This document shows, in pieces, positions 6,429 through 12,464 of a DNA stretch of 12,513 nt; position 1 is the stretch's first letter; each line of letters begins with the position of its first letter. The DNA is taken from assembly GCA_003454835.1 (NCBI GenBank), contig DMTA01000063.1:1-12513 (forward strand), given 5' to 3'. The stretch is from Achromobacter sp. (lineage in GTDB: Bacteria; Pseudomonadota; Gammaproteobacteria; Burkholderiales; Burkholderiaceae_B). The notes under the pieces are model-generated. The model did not search any database. It was not told the DNA's origin and was given only the letters and a program-made list of their open reading frames with translations. The translations under genes and the position numbers were made by a program.

Positions 6429-7325
6429 ATGTTGATGGGTGCGCGCTCCGCACCGTCGTTTCACGCTGTCATGCCAGAGGATCTCTTGAGTCATCCGCCC
6501 GTCCATCACAACGCGCCGCCCGGCCTGCGAGCCTGGCTCGACAGCGTGGATGCGTCGCTTGAACCTTCCGTGCGGGAAGTGAAGATCGATGGCGTGCGCT
6601 GCATCATCAAGCGCCGCCGGCCCGGGTTTCTGCAGGGCGTGAACTACGTGCTTCGATACGTGCGCGCGTTGTTCCTCGCCGTGGGTTGCAAGGTGTTCCT
6701 GGGCGAGTTTCCGCGTCCCAGCGTGCTGCTGCGCAACGGCCTGGCCCACGAAGCGCAGCGCCTTTCGCAATTGCTGGAAGCCGGCTGCCGCGTTCCCGAA
6801 GTGTGGTGGCAAGAGCCGAATCTTCTCGTGCTGGAATTTGTCGGGCATGACCTGGCGTATTTGATCCGCAAGGAAGATTCCACCTCAAGATTGTGGCTCG
6901 CGCGCGCGGCGGCCGTCGACATGGCTGCCTTCCATGCCCGCGGCTTGTGGCATGGCGGGGCGCAGATCCGCAACCTGACGCTCCGCGACGGTGAAATCTG
7001 GCGCATCGATTTTGAAGAAAACATCGGCGCGACACTGTCGCGTCCGCTCGCGCAGGCGTACGACCTGTTCCAGATGCTGGCCTCGCTGGTGTCGTTGCGC
7101 GCGGTGGGCGACAGCGACGCGAGGACCCTCGGCAAACTGGCGCTCGACGTGTACCTTGAGAGCAACCCCGACCCCGAGGTCAAGGCTCGCCTGAAGCGTC
7201 TGGCGCGCGTCCTGTGCACCGTCGCCATGCCGCTGCGCCCCGTGCTGAGACGATTCCCCTCGCGCGACATCCAAGGGTTTTTCCGCGTCGCGGATATCCT
7301 GCAGCCGTTACTATTGAAGCCATGA
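6429..7325 (+). CDS. Kinase-fold protein (RIO/lipopolysaccharide-kinase-like), coupled to dnaB
   Basis: Up to 298 residues with the layout of a small protein-kinase-like fold. VKIDGVRCIIKRRR (51-64) gives a beta-strand lysine at 61; Glu108 in LAHEAQRLSQL may be its helix-C partner; NLLVLEFVGHDL (131-142) looks like the hinge; HGGAQIRNL (175-183) occupies the catalytic loop, with Asn182; and RIDFEENIG (192-200) supplies Asp194 as metal ligand. The usual catalytic Asp (HxD or HGD) is Gly177 here, so activity or mechanism may differ. The substrate is unknown; proteins of this type are often labelled Ser/Thr or Kdo kinase. The start is uncertain: ATG 6429, 6435 and 6471 lack a ribosome binding site, and TTG 6486 has AGAGGA at 6476-6481. 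The stop overlaps the dnaB start (ATGA). No good promoter was found behind the terminator. Confidence 0.75.
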   Translation: MLMGARSAPSFHAVMPEDLLSHPPVHHNAPPGLRAWLDSVDASLEPSVREVKIDGVRCIIKRRRPGFLQGVNYVLRYVRALFLAVGCKVFLGEFPRPSVLLRNGLAHEAQRLSQLLEAGCRVPEVWWQEPNLLVLEFVGHDLAYLIRKEDSTSRLWLARAAAVDMAAFHARGLWHGGAQIRNLTLRDGEIWRIDFEENIGATLSRPLAQAYDLFQMLASLVSLRAVGDSDARTLGKLALDVYLESNPDPEVKARLKRLARVLCTVAMPLRPVLRRFPSRDIQGFFRVADILQPLLLKP

Positions 7326-8704
7326 ACACACCCGCCGATTCCCAGCTCGAGTACCTGCGCGTCCCCCCCCATTCCATCGAGGCCGAGCAGTCGGTTCTGG
7401 GCGGACTGATGCTGGACAACGCCGCCTGGGACCGCATCGCGGACGTGCTCCTCGAAGAAGACTTCTACCGGCACGATCACCGTCTGATCTGGCACCACAT
7501 TGCGCGCCTGATCGGTCTGGCGCGCCCGGCTGACGTCATCACCGTGCACGAGTCCCTCGTCAGCGCGGGCAAGGCTGAAGAGTCCGGCGGGCTGGCTTAC
7601 CTGAACGCGCTGGCGCACAACACGCCGTCGGCCGCCAACATCCGCCGTTACGGCGAGATCGTGCGCGAGCGCGCAATGTTGCGCAAGCTGGTGTCGATCG
7701 CGGACGAGATCTCGTCGGCTGCCATGAACCCGCAGGGCAAGGAAGCGCGCCAACTGCTGGACGAAGCCGAATCCAAGGTGTTCAAGATCGCCCAGGAAGG
7801 CGCGCGCGGCGCGGCCGGCTTCCAGGAGATCCAACCGCTTCTGACGCAGGTGGTCGAGCGCATCGACGAGCTCTACCACCGCGAGAGCACGTCCGATGTG
7901 ACGGGCGTTCCCACGGGCTTCACCGACCTCGACAAGATGACGTCCGGCATGCAGGGCGGCGACCTGATCATCGTGGCGGGCCGTCCCTCGATGGGTAAGA
8001 CGTCGTTCTCCATGAACATCGGCGAGCACGTTGCCATCGAAGAGGGCCTGCCTGTGGCGGTGTTCTCGATGGAAATGGGGGCGGTGCAGCTGGCCATGCG
8101 TATGCTGGGTTCCGTGGGGCTGCTGGACCAGCACCGCATGCGTACCGGCAAGCTGATCGCCGAAGACTGGCCGCGCGTCACGCATGCCGTGCAGCTCATG
8201 CAGGACGCGCAGGTCTACATCGATGAATCGCCGGCGCTCAGTCCCATGGAAGTGCGGGCCCGCGCGCGCCGCCTGGCACGCCAGTGCGGCCAGCTTGGCC
8301 TCATCATCATCGACTACCTGCAGCTCATGTCGGGCAACGGTTCGGGCGAAAACCGCGCCACGGAAGTCTCGGAAATCAGCCGCTCGCTCAAGGGTCTGGC
8401 CAAGGAATTGAACTGCCCGCTGATCGCGCTGTCGCAGCTGAACCGAAGCCTGGAACAGCGCCCCAACAAGCGCCCCGTGATGAGCGATCTGCGCGAATCC
8501 GGCGCAATCGAACAGGATGCGGACGTGATCCTGTTCATCTACCGCGACGAGGTCTACAACCCCGATTCGCCGGACAAGGGGACGGCCGAGATCATTATCG
8601 GCAAGCAGCGTAACGGCCCGATCGGCACGGTGCGTCTGACGTTCCAGGGCTCCAGCACGCGCTTCCTGAACTTCTCCGGCGCGCAACCGCGGGACATGTA
8701 CTGA
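7322..8704 (+). CDS. dnaB: Replicative DNA helicase DnaB
   Basis: Hexameric 5'-3' helicase that unwinds the chromosome at the fork and recruits primase. The product is 460 residues. The N-terminal collar domain (about 15-115) shows PHSIEAEQSVLGGLMLDN; the RecA-like motor has Walker A GRPSMGKTS (220-228, Lys226), FSMEMGAVQLAMRML (248-262), Walker B LIIIDYLQLM (327-336, Asp331), the DNA-binding/sensor stretch ALSQLNRSLEQRPNKRP, and SDLRESGAIEQDAD. No intein interrupts Walker A. The ATG at 7322 overlaps the upstream kinase-like stop as ATGA and has only a weak ribosome binding site (GAAG), so translation is probably coupled. An in-frame GTG at 7214 would add 36 residues without family likeness. 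The order rpsF-x-rpsR-rplI-dnaB is widespread, but here the kinase gene and a terminator intervene. A strong terminator follows. Confidence 0.96.
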   Translation: MNTPADSQLEYLRVPPHSIEAEQSVLGGLMLDNAAWDRIADVLLEEDFYRHDHRLIWHHIARLIGLARPADVITVHESLVSAGKAEESGGLAYLNALAHNTPSAANIRRYGEIVRERAMLRKLVSIADEISSAAMNPQGKEARQLLDEAESKVFKIAQEGARGAAGFQEIQPLLTQVVERIDELYHRESTSDVTGVPTGFTDLDKMTSGMQGGDLIIVAGRPSMGKTSFSMNIGEHVAIEEGLPVAVFSMEMGAVQLAMRMLGSVGLLDQHRMRTGKLIAEDWPRVTHAVQLMQDAQVYIDESPALSPMEVRARARRLARQCGQLGLIIIDYLQLMSGNGSGENRATEVSEISRSLKGLAKELNCPLIALSQLNRSLEQRPNKRPVMSDLRESGAIEQDADVILFIYRDEVYNPDSPDKGTAEIIIGKQRNGPIGTVRLTFQGSSTRFLNFSGAQPRDMY

Positions 8705-8726
8705 TCCGGCAACCGCCACACACAAT

Positions 8727-8756
8727 AAAAAACCGCGCTGCAGCGCGGTTTTTTTT
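8727..8756. terminator. Bidirectional palindromic terminator between dnaB and the SBF-like transporter
   Basis: A perfect palindrome spans 8727-8754: AACCGCGCTG (8731-8740) faces CAGCGCGGTT (8741-8750), flanked by a run of As on the left and eight Ts on the right (8749-8756). It starts 22 bases after the dnaB stop and ends 17 bases before the stop codon of the convergent minus-strand gene. By symmetry it can end transcription from both sides. Confidence 0.93.
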
Positions 8757-8773
8757 CGTCCTTGGGGGCGCGA

Positions 8774-9751
8774 TCAGTGCGTGGCGTCGGGCCGCTTGCC
8801 GTAACGCGCCGCCAGCACGCCGCAGACCATGAGTTGGATCTGGTGAAACAGCATCAGCGGCAGCACCACCGCGCCCACGGCGTGGCCGGCGAACAGCACC
8901 TGGGCCATCGGAATGCCGCTGGCCAGGCTTTTCTTCGAGCCGCAAAAGAGCAGCGTGATGCGGTCTTCGATGTTGAATCCGAACATCCGGCCGGCCAGGG
9001 CAGACAGGCCCAGCGCCAGCGCCAGGATCACGCAGCAGCTCACGACCAGGCCAACCAGCGCGGGGATCGGGGTGCTGCTCCACAGACCTTCATTGATGGC
9101 CTCGGAAAACGCCGTGTACACCACCAGCAGAATCGAGCCCTGGTCCACGAACTTCAGCATGGCCTTGCGCTTGTGCACCCAGGCGCCGATCCAGCGCCGC
9201 GCGAACTGGCCCAGCACGAAGGGCAGCAGCAGTTGCAGCATGATCTTGCCGACCGCATCGAACGAGATCGGCGCGCTGCCGGCGTTGGCCACGACCGTGC
9301 CGACCAGCAGGGGCGTGAGAAAGATGCCGAGCAGGCTGGAAGCCGAGGCGCTGCACACCGCGGCGGGGACGTTGCCGCGCGCCATCGATGTGAAGGCGAT
9401 GGCCGACTGCACGGTGGCCGGCAGGCAGCACAGGAACAGGATGCCCAGATAAAGCTCGGGTGTGACCAGGGGCTCCAGCACCGGCTGCAGCGCCAGTCCC
9501 AGCAGCGGGAACATCAGGAACGTGGCCGAGAAGATGGTCAGGTGCAGCTTCCAGTGCGTGAGGCCGGCGATGATAGCCTCGCGGGAAAGGCGCGCCCCAT
9601 GCAGGAAAAACAACAGGCCGACGGCCACGTTGGTGATCCAGCCGAACACGACCACGCCTTGCCCATGTGCGGGCAGGAAGCTGGCGATGATGACGGTGCA
9701 GATCAGGTAGAGGGTGAAGCGGTCGGGCAGAAGTCGAACGAGGCGGGACAT
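8774..9751 (-). CDS. Bile acid:sodium symporter family (SBF-like) transporter
   Basis: Inner-membrane protein of 325 residues, probably a sodium-coupled organic anion transporter of the SBF-like (YfeH-type) branch; the substrate is unknown. The start MSRLVRLLPDRFTLYLICTV is followed by about nine or ten hydrophobic segments. Family hallmarks are NVAVGLLFFLHGARLSREA (41-59), LFLCCLPATVQSAIAFTSMA (105-124) with RGN and an Ala/Ser-rich stretch behind it, LLPFVLGQFARRW (175-187), and GSKKSLASGIPMA (271-283). ATG at 9751 is preferred; the frame stays open 33 residues upstream, but that part is Pro/Arg-rich and unlike a transporter. No Shine-Dalgarno is seen; the bases before the ATG are pyrimidine-rich (TTCCTCCCATCCC). 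The gene is convergent with dnaB and lies downstream of pdxA on the same strand, 179 bases away. Confidence 0.9.
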   Translation of the reverse strand: MSRLVRLLPDRFTLYLICTVIIASFLPAHGQGVVVFGWITNVAVGLLFFLHGARLSREAIIAGLTHWKLHLTIFSATFLMFPLLGLALQPVLEPLVTPELYLGILFLCCLPATVQSAIAFTSMARGNVPAAVCSASASSLLGIFLTPLLVGTVVANAGSAPISFDAVGKIMLQLLLPFVLGQFARRWIGAWVHKRKAMLKFVDQGSILLVVYTAFSEAINEGLWSSTPIPALVGLVVSCCVILALALGLSALAGRMFGFNIEDRITLLFCGSKKSLASGIPMAQVLFAGHAVGAVVLPLMLFHQIQLMVCGVLAARYGKRPDATH

Positions 9752-9805
9752 GGGATGGGAGGAAGAACGGAAAAGCGGCGGCGCGGGGCGCCGGAAACGG
9801 GGCGT

Positions 9806-9811
9806 ATTGTA
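9806..9811 (-). promoter_or_regulatory. Candidate -10 box for the SBF-like transporter
   Basis: TACAAT on the minus strand (five of six matches to TATAAT), placing transcription start near 9799 and a leader of about 48 bases. No -35 hexamer is recognisable at 16-18 bases distance, so the promoter is weak or needs an activator. The rest of the gap (9752-9880) shows no gene. Confidence 0.3.
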
Positions 9812-9880
9812 GACCCGCACCGGCGCAGGCTCTTCGTCCGCAGGCCGCAAGCGTCCGCGCGCTGAGGCAGTCCGCGGGTC

Positions 9881-9930
9881 TTTCAGGCGTTCTCAGGCGT
9901 TCTCAGGCTTTCTCAGGCGCCCTCAGGCGC
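9881..9930. repeat. Five-copy 10-bp tandem repeat behind pdxA
   Basis: Units on the plus strand are TTTCAGGCGT, TCTCAGGCGT, TCTCAGGCTT, TCTCAGGCGC and CCTCAGGCGC, at 9881, 9891, 9901, 9911 and 9921. The period is exactly 10 bases, about one helical turn. The array touches the pdxA stop codon at 9931, whose context (TCAGGGCG) resembles a sixth, decayed unit. Read on the minus strand each unit holds CCTGA, so TGA recurs every 10 bases and covers all three frames. The function is unknown; it could be a variable-number repeat, a protein array or a 3' RNA element. Confidence 0.85.
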
Positions 9931-10911
9931 TCAGGGCGTCATCGCCAGCGCCAGATCAAACGCGGTCACCAGCGATGCGTGATCGGCCACGCCCTGTCCG
10001 GCGATGTCGAATGCGGTGCCGTGGTCCACGCTGGTGCGCACGAACGGCAGACCGACGGTGACGTTCACGCCGTGGTCCACGCCCAGATACTTCACCGGGA
10101 TGAGTCCCTGGTCATGGTATTGCGCCACCACGATGTCGAATTCGCCTCGGCGGGCCCGCATGAATATGGTGTCGCCCGGCCAGGGGCCGCTGGCATCGAT
10201 GTCTTCGGCGCGGGCGGCAGCGATGGCCGGTTCGATGATGTCCATGTCTTCGCGGCCGAACTTGCCGCCTTCTCCCGCATGCGGGTTCAATCCGGCGACG
10301 GCGACGCGCGGCTGCGCAATGCCCATCTGGCGGCAGGCGCGGTCCGCAAGCCGCATTGCGGCCAATTCCGCTTGCGGCGTGATGCGCGCCATGACGTCGG
10401 CCAGCGCGACGTGGATGGTCACCAGCAGCACGCGCAGTTCGTCGTTGACCAGCATCATCGCGAAGTCCTGTGTTCCGGAGCGGTCCGCCAGGATTTCGGT
10501 ATGGCCCGGATACTCAATGCCGGCCTCGTGCATGGACTTCTTGTTCAACGGGGCGGTCACGATGGCGCGGATGTGGCCGGCAAGTGCATCGTCGATGGCG
10601 GCGCACACATAATCGTAGGCGCCTCGGCCCGCCAGGGCGCTGACCTGTCCCAGCGGCAGATCGGCGGGCAGGGCAGGGCTGCAGGCCACGACCTGGATCC
10701 CGGGCGCATCTGGCCGGGCCTGGCTGATGTCCGCGATCTCGGTGATGTCCAGGCGGGCTCCCAATTGCATTGCCGCGCGGCGCAGCGCGCCAGCATCGCC
10801 ATACACCACACAGGGCGCGCTGAGTCCCTGCGCACAGGCCTTGACGACGATTTCGGGACCGATGCCGGCGGCATCGCCCATGGTGATGCCCACGGGCAGG
10901 AGAGTGTTCAC
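9931..10911 (-). CDS. pdxA: 4-hydroxythreonine-4-phosphate dehydrogenase
   Basis: NAD-dependent metal enzyme that oxidises 4-phosphohydroxy-threonine; the product (after decarboxylation) joins DXP through PdxJ to form pyridoxine 5'-phosphate. The product is 326 residues, typical. Visible motifs are GITMGDAAGIGPEIVVKA (8-25), TAPLNKKSMHEAGIEYPGHT (119-138), His167 in VTIHVAL, NPHAGEGGKFG (209-219, His211), AQYHDQGLIPVK (263-274, His266) and DHGTAFDIAGQG (296-307). The three His are the expected metal ligands. The start is GTG: a TAA lies in frame just upstream and no ATG intervenes. It follows the small lipoprotein gene by 18 bases, so the two form one transcript. In many proteobacteria pdxA sits in a surA-pdxA-ksgA cluster, and neither partner is visible here, so this could be a second copy (PdxA2-like) with a different substrate. 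Confidence 0.93.
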   Translation of the reverse strand: MNTLLPVGITMGDAAGIGPEIVVKACAQGLSAPCVVYGDAGALRRAAMQLGARLDITEIADISQARPDAPGIQVVACSPALPADLPLGQVSALAGRGAYDYVCAAIDDALAGHIRAIVTAPLNKKSMHEAGIEYPGHTEILADRSGTQDFAMMLVNDELRVLLVTIHVALADVMARITPQAELAAMRLADRACRQMGIAQPRVAVAGLNPHAGEGGKFGREDMDIIEPAIAAARAEDIDASGPWPGDTIFMRARRGEFDIVVAQYHDQGLIPVKYLGVDHGVNVTVGLPFVRTSVDHGTAFDIAGQGVADHASLVTAFDLALAMTP

Positions 10912-10929
10912 GATATTGGCCGTCGGCGC

Positions 10930-11238
10930 TTACTGGGCGGCGTTCTTGGGAGGATCGATGGGCGCGCATTCGAACGTGACGGTAGCGCGCTTGGAACCCA
11001 GGCCGGTGGCGTGGTTGGACGTCACGCTGGGCTTGACAAGCTTGCGGCCAAGCGACTGGCAGTGCTGGTCGGCGCGCTGCAATGCCTGGTTCTTGATCTC
11101 GACCCAGCTCAGCAACTGCGTGCCGGAACTATAGGTGACGCTGTATTGGTCCTTATTGACGGACGTGACCTCGCTCATGCTGGAACACGCGGTCAACAGG
11201 ACGAGGAGGGCGGCGGCAGGGGCAAGGCGAGCAAGCAT
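10930..11238 (-). CDS. Small predicted outer-membrane lipoprotein of unknown function
   Basis: Product of 102 residues. MLARLAPAAALLVLLTAC is a clear lipoprotein signal: Arg4, a hydrophobic core, and the lipobox LTAC with Cys18 as the lipidated residue; Ser at +2 favours the outer membrane. The mature part holds two cysteines, in ADQHCQSLGRKL (Cys60) and ATVTFECAP (Cys91), which could form a disulfide in the periplasm, and a mixed polar middle. I do not recognise a family. The start at 11238 fits the signal peptide; an upstream ATG at 11268 in frame overlaps the predicted -10 box. The ribosome binding site is weak. pdxA starts 18 bases downstream, suggesting co-transcription, though no functional tie to vitamin B6 synthesis is evident. 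Confidence 0.8.
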   Translation of the reverse strand: MLARLAPAAALLVLLTACSSMSEVTSVNKDQYSVTYSSGTQLLSWVEIKNQALQRADQHCQSLGRKLVKPSVTSNHATGLGSKRATVTFECAPIDPPKNAAQ

Positions 11239-11266
11239 GAAAAATCCAGGATTCGCGACAGGCCTC

Positions 11267-11275
11267 ATTACACCA
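11267..11275 (-). promoter_or_regulatory. Extended -10 promoter for the lipoprotein-pdxA unit
   Basis: TGGTGTAAT on the minus strand: an extended -10 (TG, one base, then TGTAAT with five of six consensus matches). Transcription would start near 11260, giving a leader of about 22 bases. The -35 region (TTCCGG) is poor, as often seen with extended -10 promoters. The surrounding gap 11239-11320 holds no gene and no visible terminator. Confidence 0.45.
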
Positions 11276-11320
11276 CCATGTTGCGCCCGCCGGAAAGACA
11301 GGCCGGGGAGCAGGCGTGGC

Positions 11321-11779
11321 TCAGGGCGCGGCGACGGCGCTGCGCCGGTCAACCTTGCGGCTGAGCACTATTGACGTCTGCGTTTGCTTGACGCCGTCGA
11401 TGAGGCCGATGCGGTCGAGCAGCGCGTCGAGCTGTTCGTGGGTCTCGCAGCGCAGGAAGATCAGGTAGTCGTAGGGACCGCTGACTGAAGACACTTCCTC
11501 GACCTCCGGCATTCTCTCCAGTTCGCGGATCACGGCGGCCGGCGTTTTTGGCAGCACGCTGATGAAGCAATACGCGCGCACCGCCGCTTCTTCCAGCAAC
11601 CTGCCCAGGCGCACGCCGTAGCCGGACACGATACTCTCGCGCTCCAGCCGCGCGATGCGCGCCACCACCGTCGTGCGCGCGAGCCCCAGCTTGCGCGCCA
11701 GGATGGCGGCGGGTTCGCGCGCATTGGCCTGCAAGAGGCTCAGCAGCTGCCGGTCGATGGCATCGAGTCGTTCGTTCAT
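11321..11779 (-). CDS. Lrp/AsnC family transcriptional regulator
   Basis: DNA-binding regulator of 152 residues with the standard two-part layout. The N-terminal winged HTH is MNERLDAIDRQLLSLLQANA, then REPAAILARKLGLARTTVVA (21-40) and RIARLERESIVSGYGVRL (41-58); the C-terminal ligand-sensing RAM domain runs from about 66, with VEEVSSVSGPYDYLIFLRCE (93-112) and GVKQTQTSIVLSRKVDR (129-145). Family members usually form dimers to octamers and respond to amino acids; the effector here is unknown. The ATG at 11779 begins the family N-terminus. The same frame stays open far upstream through the neighbouring gene, but that part is out-of-frame coding for it. No Shine-Dalgarno is visible. Such regulators often control a neighbour; the lipoprotein-pdxA unit and the upstream gene lie on the same strand. 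Confidence 0.92.
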   Translation of the reverse strand: MNERLDAIDRQLLSLLQANAREPAAILARKLGLARTTVVARIARLERESIVSGYGVRLGRLLEEAAVRAYCFISVLPKTPAAVIRELERMPEVEEVSSVSGPYDYLIFLRCETHEQLDALLDRIGLIDGVKQTQTSIVLSRKVDRRSAVAAP

Positions 11780-11818
11780 GCGGTAGGCGTTGGCGTTGTG
11801 CGGGGTGGCGAAGTGGCG

Positions 11819-11848
11819 ACGGTACAGGCGCCAGCCTGCCCCCGTCAA
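11819..11848 (-). promoter_or_regulatory. Candidate promoter for the Lrp/AsnC-type gene
   Basis: On the minus strand TTGACG (plus-strand 11843-11848), an 18-base spacer and TACCGT (11819-11824). The -35 is strong (five of six) and the -10 weak (three of six). Transcription would start near 11812, with a leader of about 33 bases. It overlaps the 79-base gap (11780-11858), which contains no gene. Confidence 0.3.
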
Positions 11849-11858
11849 TGCGTGGCCG

Positions 11859-12464
11859 CTAGCCGTCGGACTCGGGCGGAATGCCCCCGTGATAGATGCG
11901 GCCGTCGAATTCGAAGCGGGTGATGGTCTTGTGCGCGGCATCGAAGATGCGGTCCCGGCTCGCGGCGTCCAGGCCGTCGTGGTCCGCAAAGCTGAAGCGG
12001 CACAGGTCGATGTCGCTGTCATAGAAGGCGCTGTGCACGAAGCGGCTGACGTCCGATTCGTGTGCAAAATGGGCAAACTCACGCAGTTGCTCCATTTCGT
12101 GGAATGAGCCGTTGCGGCTGACCAGCAGCATGCCGAACTTGCGCTCTTCGTCCGCCATGGGTTCGGGCGGGCGGGGCTCGCCACCGCCTTGCGGGTCCTG
12201 GCAGTCGAAGTGCGCACCGGCTTCGCGCATGGCGGCCAGCACGCGCTGCCATTCCGGTTCTTCCAGCGTCAGGCGGGCCATCATGTAGAACAGCCGCTGC
12301 CGGCCGAGCGTGCGAGGTTCCGGCCCTCCTGCATAACTGGGCCACGGGGTCGAGGCGTCCAGCCCCGCCAGCTCGGCCATCCTGCTGTCGGGGTAGCCCA
12401 GTCTGTCCTGCAGCCGTTGCAGCGACTGGGCGCTTGGCGGGACGTAGTTCTGGATCGTTTTCAT
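11859..12464 (-). CDS. Uncharacterised protein with HTH-like N-terminal domain
   Basis: Product of 201 residues; I do not recognise a named family. The N-terminus, SLQRLQDRLGYPDSRMAELA (residues 14-33) followed by a GLDASTPWPSYAGG turn and a second helical stretch to about 66, has the look of an XRE-like helix-turn-helix with a long insert. A Pro/Gly-rich hinge (about 90-103) leads to a second domain (107-195) rich in aromatic, acidic and His residues, e.g. ERKFGMLLVSRNGSFHEME and TRFEFDGRIYHGG. No signal peptide or membrane segment is seen, so it is probably cytoplasmic. The ATG at 12464 has GGAG (minus strand, plus 12472-12475) 7 bases upstream. The stop TAG lies 79 bases before the Lrp-type gene. 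A DNA-binding role is a guess; hypothetical protein is the safe label. Confidence 0.75.
   Translation of the reverse strand: MKTIQNYVPPSAQSLQRLQDRLGYPDSRMAELAGLDASTPWPSYAGGPEPRTLGRQRLFYMMARLTLEEPEWQRVLAAMREAGAHFDCQDPQGGGEPRPPEPMADEERKFGMLLVSRNGSFHEMEQLREFAHFAHESDVSRFVHSAFYDSDIDLCRFSFADHDGLDAASRDRIFDAAHKTITRFEFDGRIYHGGIPPESDG

Noticed and set aside
7541..8340. Intein within dnaB
   Set aside because: Walker A and Walker B regions are continuous and the protein is of normal length.
6644..8725. 693-residue open frame on the minus strand opposite dnaB and the kinase-like gene
   Set aside because: High-GC shadow frame: both genes on the other strand are clear, and the translation is rich in His, Arg and Ala with no domain.
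8762..9865. 367-residue plus-strand open frame opposite the SBF-like transporter
   Set aside because: Gln/His/Gly-rich antisense shadow; it would also begin inside the dnaB terminator region.
9881..9930. CRISPR array
   Set aside because: Units are 10 bases, directly abutting, without spacers or cas genes.
9979..11364. 461-residue plus-strand open frame opposite pdxA and the lipoprotein
   Set aside because: Shadow of two well-supported minus-strand genes.
11780..12217. N-terminal extension of the Lrp/AsnC-type frame by 146 residues
   Set aside because: The added part is Ser/Thr/Arg-rich, overlaps the neighbouring gene in another frame, and the normal family start lies at 11779.
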